From: Ectocarpus siliculosus
Lineage: Eukaryota; Sar; Phaeophyceae; Ectocarpales; Ectocarpaceae
DNA length: 64,000 nucleotides
Assembly: GCA_000310025.1 (NCBI GenBank)
Contig: FN649729.1
Coordinates: 4,014,964 to 4,078,963, forward strand
Direction of reading: 5' to 3'
The stretch's first letter is position 1, and every line of letters starts with the position of its first letter. The notes beneath the pieces were generated by a model. The model was not told the DNA's origin. It saw only the letters and a list, made by a program, of their open reading frames with translations, and did no database searches. Positions 54,423 through 64,000 of the stretch are shown piece by piece. A program made the translations under genes and the position numbers.

Positions 54423-55487
54423 ATGGACACCATTATCGACAACGTAGATAATGCTACTATTCGGGTTGACACCCCTACTCAAAAGGGGAGCGTCATCGAC
54501 GTGGTGAGGATGGTTCTCCAGTGCAACTCCAGTGCGGCCAATACTTACTTGTGCAACCTCAAGAATGACTATCCCGAGTTGGGCAATCAGCTCACCCAAC
54601 TCCGAATCAATGAAAAAGGCAGGCTTACCCCTGTGGCGGACGCCAAAGCACTGGTCGAAATCGTGTTTTTTCTCCCCGGTAAAATTGCGCGCGACTTCCG
54701 CCGCAAGAGCGCTGCCAAGGTATGCCGTCTTCTCGGTGGGGATTCAACTCTCATATCTGAGATCGAGCAACGCCGCGCCCAACTTGAAAGCAGTGCTGCC
54801 GGTCGCGCCACGCAAAACTTTCTTCTGGGAGGAAGTTCGGAAGGGAGCCCTGAGGGGGGTTCTGAAGTGGAGATTTATCAAGGCATGCCGACGGGATTCC
54901 GTTTCCTCGCTGATTCCCAGCGCCAGCTCGTCGCGAAGGAAGTTGTCGAGCTTTCCCTTGAACGCGAAAGGCAAGCTCTTGAATCCCAAAAGCAAGCTCT
55001 TAAGCGCCAGAGGGTTGAAGATTTGGTCGGGAGGTACACACTTCTTCAAGACATCGAGGTGGACCTGGACGATCGGACCAAGATTGAGATCAGGGACAAC
55101 GTGTCTCTTCTCACCAAGAGGGACCTCGCCATCGAAGGAGGTCCGACAAACACGGAGAGTTCCTCTACAAGTTCTCAACTCCGTCTGACGCAAGACCCGA
55201 AGACGCCCACCCATTTGCTCGGCGCCGAACAACGTGGGCATGAAACTGGGATTGTTGTTGTCGCGGCAAAGATGGGGGTACGCGTTCCCGCGGCCATGTC
55301 TGGTTCAATCGGAAAATTAATGAAGATTTTGTACAAGAAGAAATACGACTTGCCGGCCGACTGGGACGGTTTCGTAAAGCGCCAGACGCTCTTACATGGA
55401 AGGCCGATTTTTGAGAATTGTTACTACGAGCGTGATGAAGACATTGTGCGGAAGGCTATTCGGGTTAAGCTTGGGTTGTCGCAATAG
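54423..55487 (+). CDS. Bro-N-like (antirepressor-type) DNA-binding protein, intact
   Basis: 354 aa, single exon, ATG at 54423. Residues 22-118 form the Bro-N-like domain: GSVIDVVRMVLQ, YLCNLKNDYPEL, LRINEKGRLTPVADAKALVEI, FFLPGKIARDFRRK, VCRLLGGDSTLISEIEQ. This matches the arrangement of Bro-N domains of baculovirus, giant-virus and phage antirepressors and of the large algal paralogue families. Residues ~155-205 are a Gln/Arg/Lys coiled coil. The C-terminal ~100 residues (VVVAAKMGVRVP, GKLMKILYKKKYDLP, RDEDIVRKAI) are conserved with the broken paralogue at 41175. Likely a dimeric DNA-binding regulator. The upstream remnant of the XPA-like gene shows it belonged to the same XPA/Bro-N pair. 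Confidence 0.75.
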   Translation: MDTIIDNVDNATIRVDTPTQKGSVIDVVRMVLQCNSSAANTYLCNLKNDYPELGNQLTQLRINEKGRLTPVADAKALVEIVFFLPGKIARDFRRKSAAKVCRLLGGDSTLISEIEQRRAQLESSAAGRATQNFLLGGSSEGSPEGGSEVEIYQGMPTGFRFLADSQRQLVAKEVVELSLERERQALESQKQALKRQRVEDLVGRYTLLQDIEVDLDDRTKIEIRDNVSLLTKRDLAIEGGPTNTESSSTSSQLRLTQDPKTPTHLLGAEQRGHETGIVVVAAKMGVRVPAAMSGSIGKLMKILYKKKYDLPADWDGFVKRQTLLHGRPIFENCYYERDEDIVRKAIRVKLGLSQ

Positions 55488-55936
55488 AATGGCATTGTCC
55501 GGGAAGGCTTCAGCAAAATTTTGTTGAATTATGTTCCGATTCTAGGTCGGCGCCAATGGGTTAGTTTGTGTCATTTTTCGATTGTGGGTCGGTGCCATGG
55601 TTCAACTAGCTCATTTTGTCCCGATTCTAGGTCGGCGCCATGGCTCAAGTGGTACATGCCCGGGTTGACACGGACAACGGACTTGAAATCAATGGTTGAC
55701 CTCAGCGAAGACATCGTGGTCAACGCATGTGTTGACCTCAGAGCAAACGTTGAAATAGTTTTATTTTTTGAACTCTTGAATTAGAGGAAAATATAGAGTC
55801 ACGCGACAAAAACCTCGCCTGGAAAACGGCGCCGCGAGACTCGTATCCAAAAAACCTCTCGGAAACATCGAAAACCTAAGGAAAAACTGCACCTGGCTCC
55901 GCGCCCTGCTTACCCTACGACCCAAAAAACATAAAG
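55488..55936. other. No gene; short repeated words
   Basis: gattctaggtcggcgccaatgg and its variants occur three times (55538, 55585 and 55621). The intergenic space between convergent Bro-N and ankyrin genes. Confidence 0.6.
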
Positions 55937-57046
55937 CTACTTCTTGGGTCCTGAACCCGACTCCTTCTTGGATTCACCACGAGCTTGGCCTTGGGGTACA
56001 CCTGGAGGTGCTACGCCCGGTAAGCCTGGAAAACCCTGAACTCCTCCCTGGAATGGCATGCCAGGCATGTATCCAGGCATGAAACCAGGCATGAAACCAG
56101 GCATGTTGTTGGCAGGCACAATGCCGGGTTGGGCTTGCGGGAGTCCCCCTCCGCCCGCTGCTCCCCCACCCGAGTGGTTCGAAAAAGTCTCACAAAATTG
56201 GGCCACGACGCCGAGCGCAGAGGAAAGCTCGTTGATTTTGTTTTCTAGTTTGGCCGCGCGTTTCCCAGCCGAGGAGTGTTCATACAGCAAGTCGACCGCA
56301 CGCTCCAAAACACCCACTTTGGACGCGTCCCCGCCATACGTTTTCTGAATCAATTGCGTCGGAGTCATCTCTGCTTGAAAATCAGAATCCATCTTGTCCC
56401 CAACTGCGGAACGTTCCTTCGCGCCCGCCTCCAATAGTAGTTCTAAGCATGCCAAGTCACCCACCGCCACCGCCTTGTTCGCGATCATATGCAGAATGGT
56501 CCCGTCCCTTTCTGACCCGGCGTTGACATTTGCGCCGTATTTGATCAAAAGCCTTAACATACTCCCGTTCAAGAAAGAGGCTGCGTTGACAAAAACATAG
56601 TCATCATCGGTGGGGTTGGCCCCCGCCTTCAGGAGTGCCTCAACTGCATCAAACCTTCCATGGCTGACTGCCCAAACCAGAGGAGTGTCGTCATTGCACG
56701 AATCTCTTTCGAGCTCAAGACCTTGCTCGACGAGAAATTTGACAACGTCGGAATCGCTGCAGTTTCTCTCGACGAAAGTCCAGATCAACTCCTCTAGTTC
56801 TTCCTCCTCGAAATCAAACTCAGCGTCCTCCTTGACCTCCTCTAGAAGGTCTATGGAGGATATAAAATCACCATCGTCGTGCGCCCTAATCGCCTTGTCC
56901 AACGCCTTCTTCATTTTCTTGGTGGCCTTTTTGACAGCAGCTTCATTGGCCTGCCCACTTGCAGCTCCGATGGACGTCCCTTCCCCCTTGGTGACAGTCC
57001 CCTTTGAGGACTTGGCGGCCTGCGGCGAGGGCTTTGCGTCCTTCAT
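55937..57046 (-). CDS. Ankyrin-repeat protein with Gly/Pro/Met-rich tail
   Basis: 369 aa, single exon, ATG 57046 (MKDAKPSPQAAKSSKG). A Lys-rich N-terminus (residues 1-50) is followed by an acidic helix (EEELEELIWTFVERN). Ankyrin repeats lie at about residues 98-212: DVVKFLVEQGLELERD; DDTPLVWAVSHGRFDAVEAL..AGANP; NGSMLRLLIKYGANVN; DGTILHMIAN..LACLELLLEAGAK. A short helical segment follows (KLENKINELSSALGVVAQFC), then a low-complexity tail from ~290 with MPGFMPGFMPGYMPGMPF and GFPGLPGVAPPG, ending basic. Ankyrin repeats mediate protein binding. The tail composition resembles that of the glycine-rich end of the next gene, so they may act together or share an origin. Confidence 0.8.
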   Translation of the reverse strand: MKDAKPSPQAAKSSKGTVTKGEGTSIGAASGQANEAAVKKATKKMKKALDKAIRAHDDGDFISSIDLLEEVKEDAEFDFEEEELEELIWTFVERNCSDSDVVKFLVEQGLELERDSCNDDTPLVWAVSHGRFDAVEALLKAGANPTDDDYVFVNAASFLNGSMLRLLIKYGANVNAGSERDGTILHMIANKAVAVGDLACLELLLEAGAKERSAVGDKMDSDFQAEMTPTQLIQKTYGGDASKVGVLERAVDLLYEHSSAGKRAAKLENKINELSSALGVVAQFCETFSNHSGGGAAGGGGLPQAQPGIVPANNMPGFMPGFMPGYMPGMPFQGGVQGFPGLPGVAPPGVPQGQARGESKKESGSGPKK

Positions 57047-57319
57047 GGTGGTAAAAGAGAAGACGTCGGAGTGAGAGAAGAAGTTGAGAGTAAGATTGGG
57101 GAGTGATGGGGAGGGGGGTGGTGGAGGCGATGTGCCAAAATATTATTCTCTTAAACTATTAACTTTGTAATCCGATTCTGTGGATCTTTATAATAAATGC
57201 CTGCTTTTCATTTTCATTTTCAACGTACTACTATACGGACTTCAACTTCAACTTTCTCGACAGCAGTAACGCCAAACCGCCTCGCTATAACTCACCTCAG
57301 ACAAACCAACTCATGTCGT

Positions 57320-57400
57320 AATATATAAATATTTCAAGTCGAGACTTTTCGCGGATATAACTGGATTGCGCTTCGTTGTGTAGTAGGTTACCAGGGAATT
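57320..57400 (-). repeat. Partial element A, copy 3
   Basis: atatttcaagtcgagactttt, then tggattgcgcttcgttgtgt and tagtaggttaccagggaatt, identical in order and nearly in sequence to 51520-51600; the palindrome part is absent. Confidence 0.85.
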
Positions 57401-58180
57401 CTTGCTGCCAGAGTCGGCCGAGGAGTAAGGCATTTCACGGTAGGAGTCGGCAGAGGAGTCTGCGCAGGAGTCACGTTTTCTCGTGGTGAAAAACTGAAGT
57501 GACTGGCAGAGTCTGCGGAGAAGTCTGCGAAGAAGTCTTTGCAGGAGTCGGCGGAGGAGTCTGCGTAGACTCTTTTTCTCGTGGAAAAACTGGAGTGGCT
57601 GGCAGAGTCGGCAGAAGAGTCTGCGGAGGAGTCGGTGGATGAGTCTGCGCAGGAGTCACGTTTTTTCGTGGTACAAACTGAAGTGGCCGGCAGAGTCTGC
57701 GTTGGAGTCACTTTGGAGTCTGCGGAGGAGTCAACTTCTGAAGTGGTCGCCAAAGCCCCCTGAATATGTTATGGCTTTTTTTTGGTGTTTTGTTTTCGGG
57801 GATCCACCTGTGCAATCCGGTCCACCAAAGCCCCCTGAATATTTTAAGTAGGAGTCATTTCAATGGTAGGTGGAGCAACGGTAGGAGTCGCGGTAGGAGT
57901 CACCGGCGGGGTCAACTATTAGGAGTCACCGGCGGGGTCAACTCGTAGAAGTCAGGGTGGAAGCCAGCGGCGGCGTCAATTATTAGAAGTCAGGGCGGAA
58001 GCCACCGGCGTGGTCAATTATTAGAAGCCAGGGTGGAAGCCAGCGGCGGGGTCAATTATTAGAAGTCAGGGTGGAAGCCAGCGGCGGGGTCAATTATTAG
58101 AGGTCAGGGTGGTAGTCAGCGGTGGTGTCAACTACTAGGAGTCAATTGTAAGAAGTCAGGGTAGAAATCAGCGGCGGGTT
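57401..58180. repeat. Satellites C, D, E and F, fourth composite block
   Basis: C: 57405-57745; D: two units at 57750-57845; E: 57848-57905; F: 57905-58180 (gaagtcagggtggaagccagcggcgg). Same order as the other blocks, but no XPA piece follows; the 3' end of the large spliced gene lies 97 bp beyond. Confidence 0.9.
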
Positions 58181-58276
58181 CAATATTGTATTTCCGGAAT
58201 AATTCCGACAAGATATCCAACCCAAAGTTAACTTCAACTTCCAGCTCAAATTACCAATACCAAACCAAGTCGAACC

Positions 58277-61200
58277 TCACCTGTATGACGACTTCCACGT
58301 CCAAACTTCCTCGAACTTGATCAAAGCCGCTGTAACATCGTCCGGGGTCTTGTACATGTCATAGAAGCTCGGAAATTCCTTCTCAACGTGCTTCTTGACC
58401 TCGGGGTCGAAAGCAACGTCTTCGCTGCAGCTCCTTCGGCGAAGCAAATCCTCCAGGGCACTCATGTTTCCAGTGTTCCCCATGTCTCCCTGAAACAAAT
58501 GCTTCTCGACGAAGTCCATGACGGGGGCCGACTTCCCCGACTTCTCCCTCGGGGTTTGCTGAGACTTCGTCCTAGCCCTCTCATTACGCTTGTTCTTCTC
58601 AGAATGGTACAACTTATTGATGCACCGGTTGACCCCCATGAGTACCTCTTTCTCATCGGGCAAAACCACGAACGTCTTGGGGCGAGCTCCACCACCTCCT
58701 GTGAACCCTCCTCCTCCGCCTGGGAATCCGCTGAAGGCGCCTCCGGAGTTGAAGTTGGCAGCTTGCCCAGGCATTATGAGAGCTCCGAGGCCACCTGCAC
58801 CAGGAAAGCCGCCTACACCAGGGAAGCCGCCTCCGAAGCCAAACCCGGCGCCGTTAACCTGGTCCACGTCATAAATCACGAAGTTCAAGATTAAACTAAA
58901 CTAAGTTCAAGACTAAACAAAACAAGTTCAATATGAAAAAAAACAAAATGAAGTTCAAAATTAAAAACGTTCATTGGACTTCAATGCTTACCTGAGGCCC
59001 GAACTGGCCGGGGAATCGCGCGTAAGGGTTGGGCTGAACCGCGGGAGGCATGAAACCTTGGCGGTAAGCTCCTCCGAGAGACATGTAGTTGCCGGAGACT
59101 CCTGTGCCGTAAAGGTTGGGATGCTGAACCACGGGAGGCGCCTGTGTTATTAAACCAGGGCAACATCGAGAGGGACGCGTTACTACACTTTGTACAACTG
59201 TCTCAAAGGTGTACTCTTCAAGCAGTTCGTCTTACAACAACTTCCTCACCTGATACGCGGGTGGACCATATGCCCGCGGTCCCATTTGCCCCATGGCCCC
59301 AAAGCCGCCACCTGGATGCCCTCCGCTGTACGGTGCCTGCGGAGCCTGCGGAGCCTGCGGAGCCTGCGGAGCCTGCGGAGCCTGCGGAGCCTGCGGAGCC
59401 TGCGGAGCCTGCGGAGCCTGCGGAGCCTGCGGTGCCGGCGGTGCCCGCGGTGCCTGCGGTGCCTGCGGTGCCTGCCGTAGTAGTTGCCGTAGTCGTAGGG
59501 GAAGCAAATGCGGTAAACGTAGGAAAAAAGCAAAGTGCAAAAAAATCAAAGTAGTCCGAGATCTCTTCGCAAAATTTAACGCTTGCACAAACTATTGCAA
59601 TTAGCACCCACCTGAACCTCCTGAGGACCACCGCGCATCGTTTGCATCTCCTCCTTGAGCTTCTTGACGACCTGGACAAGGTCGACCAACACCTCCTGTT
59701 GGGTGGAAGCCGCGGATTCCTTCTTGGGCCCCTCCCTGCCGTCGATGCCCATGGAGTGAATGTCAAACCTTTCCGCGAAAGCGGGCTTCAGGGCAGTGTA
59801 GTTCTTCTGGGCTCTTTGGAGGGTCGTACGGCATTCGCGGACGACTCTCCTCATGTTCTCATCGATAGAGAGGTCAATGCCATTGGCGAGGGCTCGAGCC
59901 ACGACCATGGTGATCTGGATACTCCTGAGAATGCCTTCGTTCACCCTCGGGAGACCGAAGAATTCCTCTGAGATCCGAGTGAACAGCCCGAACCGGCGGG
60001 TGCTGTTGATCATCTGTCCCTTGGCGTCGAGAGGGCCGTTTTGTTCGTCGAGGACGTATCCCTCCAACTTGATTCGGGCCCGACCGATGACGACCATCGT
60101 AGCGTAAGCTTTTTCGATCAATCGGTTTTCGCGTGCAAGGCGATCTGTCCACCGTCTGATTTCCTCAAGGCGTAGCCGTTCTTGCAGTCGTAGGGGAGGA
60201 TGTCGACCAGCCTGTCAGCTTCGATCCCGATCAAGTCCTGCCTGACGAAGGTGTTCATTGCCCACATCTCCGTCTTGTCCTGCTTCCTGATGCACGCCGA
60301 GGTGAAGCTGTCGATGATGTACAGGGCCGCGGAGAACAGACTGATGTCTTCGCATGTGACCCCCTTATCTTTAAGCCTCTGCGCTGCTGCCTTGATCTCT
60401 GGCGTGAACAGGTGGTTCTCGTTCTCCCTGGTGCCCGGGTTTTGGCCCTCCTTCTTCAGCACCTCCCAGCACAGGTCGACGTCCTCCCCAACCAACTCCA
60501 TGATTGGCTTCAACCTGTCCTTTATCAGGCTCATGACCATGAAGTCGACATGCGGGGCAAGTGTCCACGGATTTGCCAACCTCCCTTGCTGATACTTCCG
60601 GCCGGGCCCAATCTGACCTGAGACATGGTGAAAATCGTGGCGTGGTTGGTGAAATTTGTCCACAAAGGTATGTATATACAATTAATTGCACAAAGAGGCA
60701 CCTGTCTAAGATCACCCACGTGCCTCACCTTGGTTGTTTACGTAGATCTCCTTCTCATTCCTCACGATGTTGGCGACCAACCTGAAGTACGTTAAGACTT
60801 TGTCGAACACCGGCTTGTCTCCGTCATCGTTGTCAGGCACCATATACACCGATCGTTCTCGCAGCTTGAAGAGCACCCTAGTCTTGGAGTAGACGCCGTC
60901 GAGGCTGGTTGGAAGGAGCTCACCCTCCCTGTTCAACGTCCGAAGGATAGAAAGAGGAAGGTCCGGGATCCAATTGCCATCAACTGCCAAGAGTGCTTCA
61001 AGTGCCTTCGTCTTCGTTGTAGGCGCCTCAGTATCAGTATCCTGCGAGTGCTTGGCCCTATCTTCCAAAGCCTCCTTGCCGAACTTCACGTTCGCGGCAA
61101 CGGCTTCCAGTTCCTTCAACGTGAGAGGGTAGACGGCGGATTGGAGGCAAACGGGTCTGTTGAGGCGAAACGCCTGTAGAAGAGTCTGCACCAGCGTGGA

Positions 61201-63112
61201 GATAAGTTCCGTTGCGATTGACTTGTCACGGAAGTAGAGCTTGCTCCCGAAGATCCCCATGCTGCCGTTGTGGAAGCTGTACTCCGTGTCTTCAAACCTC
61301 TTCAGACCGAGCATTTCTAGCATGGAGCCTTCCCGCGTGGTAAACCCTTCTAAAGTCTCTTCATCGGGCACCACCCGGAGCGTCTCTTGTACCGAGATTA
61401 CCCGAAGAACCCTCCAAATCATCGGTCTGATCTTGGTCATGCCGTCCAACCTCTTCTGGAGGCGGGTAATCTTGCCCTGACGTTCGGCAGTAGGCTTGAC
61501 CCTCTGCTTGAGTTGCAGCTTGGCGATCTCTGCCTCGGCATCCGTAGTAAACCTACTCTGAGCGCAGGAAGCTTTCCCTTCGATCCTGTAGTGGTTCGGG
61601 ACGAAGAAGTCCGGGATGGCGACTACCTGGTGTAGGAACAACAGGAACTTGCGCTGAGCTGCCTCCACAGTTGCCACCCCTTGCTCCCTTACGGCGTGTT
61701 CTAGGACGAAGAGAACCGACACATCCAAGGTTCGTCCACCAACTTCGATCATGGCGCGGTCGTGCTTCGTGTTCACCACCTTTCCCCTGGAACTCCCCAC
61801 AAGGATCTCCGTGCCCTCCCTCACACCAAGCTCGCCCGCGTCGTACGGGAAGGTCTTCATGAACACGTCCAGAATCTTTTTCTCCTTGAACTTCTCGGGG
61901 TCAAAGAAAACGTCGACGCCTTCTTTCAACGGAGCCTTCGTGGAGTCCTCGGTCAGAACTGCGTCAAGAACGTCACACGCGTCCCGAAGTGTGATGTCTC
62001 CCCATGTTCTTCGGCGCTTGATTGCCTACAGCTTCTGCCTTGAACTTTGCCGCCTCCTCCTTCTTTCCCACGGGGGCACTTTTGAACAAAGGATCGTAGA
62101 AGTCATGGTGGTCACGTTTCTTCCTCTCCTTCTTTGCAGGCCTCACAGGGGTACCTGGTTCGCTGGGCTCGACCGGATCGACGGGTTCATCCTGCTCCTC
62201 ACCCTCCTGTTCCTCTTCTGCTTCATCGTCGATCTCAGCGTCCGAGTCCGGAGGTGAGTCTGAGTCTGACCCATACTCGGAGTTGTAGTAGTCGTCCTCA
62301 TCGTCCGAGTCCACGGCAAAAGAGGCACCTCCTTCATTTTTGCGCTTGGTAGACGACGCTCGAACGCCGGTTTGCCCGGCAGCCTCGAGATGCTTCGGGC
62401 CGTAGCTCACCCAAGCCGACGCCCCGGTAGTCCCCGCACGGTTTCTGTTCGGTTGCAAAGGACGACCAGACCTTCTGGGTCCTTTGGCTTCCGGGACTTC
62501 CTCCTCCGAGACCTCTTTCTCCTCGACGACCTCGACGATAGCTTTGCCCTTACCCTTCCTGGCTTTACCCTCGGCTTTCTTGTCGGCTTTCTTGTCGGCT
62601 TTCTTCTCGGCTTTGCTCTCGGCTTTCTCCTCGGCTTTCTGCTCGGCTTTCTGCTCGGCTTTCTCCTCGGCTTTCTCCTCGGCTTTCTTCTCAGCTTTCG
62701 TCTCGGCTTTCTCCTCGGCTTTCTCCCCGGATTTCCCGTCGGCTCTGCCCTCGACCTCGTCCCCGGCGTACGCACCCTGACTTTCAATTGTCTTGGAGGA
62801 TACATGGTACCCGGGATTCCTAAAGCTTCCTTGGTATTCACGAGGTTGAAATGCGAGGGTTGGCCGCGTTTCTCCAACGAGTTGGTTGGGTTTCGGAACC
62901 CGACCTGAAAGGGTCGCCTTCGGAGGTGGCCTGCAGAGTAAGAAAAAAAAGTATTCAAATTTTTCACCCCACTTGAAGACGTGCATTTTCGTGTGTATTT
63001 TCGGAAAGTGTCTTTTTTTAAGAAGATGTATGTTCAAGTGTCTTTTTGAGGGAAATACCTGTCGGGTGGCGTCAGTGAGGAAGTAAACTTCAAGGTACGA
63101 TCGGACCTAAGA
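58277..63112 (-). CDS. Large spliced protein, Lys/Glu-repeat N-part, QAP and Gly-rich C-part
   Basis: Inferred exons: 63112?-63059, 62930-60729, 60617-59612, 59471-59250, 59141-58992, 58858-58277; total about 1,400 aa. Introns: 62931-63058 (128 bp), 60618-60728 (111), 59472-59611 (140), 59142-59249 (108), 58859-58991 (133). All are GT-AG with consensus donors (GTATTT, GTGAGG, GTGGGT, GTGAGG, GTAAGC) and all join in phase. Order of parts: EKAE/DKKA repeats, acidic Ser/Asp/Glu stretch ([19 protein letters not shown]), two charged helical domains ([40 protein letters not shown]), (QAP)n, YGP-rich exons, Gly/Phe/Pro tail, and a helical end. One-base slips at about 62008 (gggg) and 60131 (aaaa) break the frame; each is fixed by one base in the run. 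True start and end are uncertain (a donor-like CAG/GTGAGG overlaps the stop). Family unknown; perhaps a structural or scaffold protein. Confidence 0.65.
59334..59472. repeat. 9-bp coding repeat, (Gln-Ala-Pro)n
   Basis: gcctgcgga units, at least 14, within the exon 59250-59471 of the large gene; read on the minus strand as QAP. The last units nearer 59470 vary (RAP, PAP). Confidence 0.95.
62570..62735. repeat. 12-bp coding repeat, Lys-Ala-Glu tract
   Basis: ctcggctttctc units, about 14, read on the minus strand as (E/K)KAE with DKKA and QKAE variants. Part of the second exon of the large gene. Confidence 0.95.
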
Positions 63113-64000
63113 GTCAGCACGAGGTGTCAACAAAGAAGTCTACCCCGAGGTTGACTCGGAGGTTGACTCGGAGGTTGAGGGACGGTAGATACTTGAAAGC
63201 GTGTATTTTCGGAAAGTGTCTTTTTTTTTCAAAAAGATACGTGTTCAAAGTGTCTTTTTTTCAAAAAATATCGCAAAAATCGCCAAAACGTCTTTTTGAG
63301 AAAAAGACCCATTGGGTTGTATAGGAACATGGGTCAACCGATATTTTTGAAAAAAAGACGTTTTGAACCGGTATCGTGCCGTTTCAAACAGACCCAACCG
63401 GTATCGTGTCCTTTTGAGATGGGTCTTTTGCTGGAGTTGTGACTCGCACGAAAAAGCTTGGAGTTGCGGTGAAAATCCTACCGGACGTTGCATGGTCTGT
63501 CGTACTGCTGTAGAACTACAGCAGAATGTACTGGTGTACGACTTGGTAGGCATGCAGCTTGCAATTCTTGGCTGGCTCGCGTGAGGTTTGTTGTTGTTGC
63601 GGTGCTACATCCCACCGTCAGCCACGCTGTCTTTCTGTCCGATTATGTAGGTCTATGCAGCACTCTCCATAGCACGTCTACAGTAGTCTAGAACTCGTTT
63701 GTCTCGTGATGATGCACTTGGCCGTGGGGTGTGTAAGTGCATCTCTCTCCTCTCCCACTCTCCGCCGCGAGACCACACATCCATCCATCCAGATCCACTA
63801 CAAGTACCCTGTCGAAGTGCGTCATGCGGCGTCTTCTGATCCTTTCGGAGCGTCAACCATGCGGCGTTCAACCATGCAGCGTGTCTAGCATCGCGGTTGA
63901 CTTCAGTGGTTGAAAGCAAACATCCACATCACTTGACTCTACCCGTTCGAAACAAGCCACAGTCCAAGGAGATGCATCCACAGTCGAAGGGTGTGTATTG
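63113..64000. other. No gene; partial duplication of an intron sequence
   Basis: 63195-63310 repeats words of intron 62931-63058 (cgtgtattttcggaaagtgtcttttttt, tgttcaa(a)gtgtcttttt, in part). A short 12-bp repeat (ggttgactcgga) lies at 63153-63178. An upstream exon or promoter of the large gene may be here but was not found. Confidence 0.5.

Noticed and set aside
61973-63037. Start of the large protein at [11 protein letters not shown] (63037)
   Set aside because: That stretch is the pyrimidine-rich intron before the acceptor at 62931; the exon begins at 62930.
1-64000. tRNA or rRNA genes
   Set aside because: None recognised by eye; a structural RNA scan would be needed to exclude small RNAs.

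Overview
The window is nuclear DNA of a eukaryote. Several genes have GT-AG introns of about 70-300 bp whose two sides join in phase, gene density is low, and tandem and dispersed repeats fill much of the sequence. There is one short interstitial run of GGGTTA repeats. The gene content points to a microbial or algal eukaryote, perhaps a stramenopile or haptophyte, with virus-like accessory genes: an expanded Bro-N-like family, HNH nucleases, a RING-like protein and an XPA-like protein. No rRNA, tRNA or housekeeping marker was found to narrow this, so the lineage is a guess.

Layout. 1.7-4.3 kb: a multi-exon gene of unknown function (+). 8.5-12.0 kb: a 680-aa orphan ORF, a Bro-N-family fragment and a hydrophobic ORF (all -). 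12.5-13.3 kb: possible exons. 14.4 kb: a compact HNH nuclease gene. 17.7-20.6 kb: a spliced gene with a PIN/FEN1-like core and an acidic tail (-). 20.6-30.9 kb: almost only repeats, including an 18-copy satellite, a 1.34-kb foldback element and a 0.54-kb element with a 32-bp palindrome. 31.4-36.3 kb: a cluster of small intronless genes (HAWLE-motif protein, RING-like, HNH, basic coiled protein). 37-41 kb: composite satellites leading into an XPA-like gene. 41.2-46.0 kb: a Bro-N gene broken by a young gag-only LTR retrotransposon. 50-58 kb: a small Ala-rich spliced gene, a second satellite block, an intact Bro-N gene and an ankyrin-repeat gene. 58.3-63.1 kb: a large spliced gene (-) with Lys/Glu and Gln-Ala-Pro repeat tracts and a glycine-rich tail.

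The most unusual system is the satellite/XPA/Bro-N locus. Satellite families occur in the same order at four places. Three of these carry the Cys-rich C-terminal end of the XPA-like gene next to the last satellite or next to the Bro-N gene, as if the satellites, XPA and Bro-N moved or duplicated together.

Caveat: many reading frames break at runs of one base. These could be assembly errors in a long-read genome or real decay, so pseudogene calls based only on one-base shifts are tentative. All repeat counts and homologies were judged by eye.
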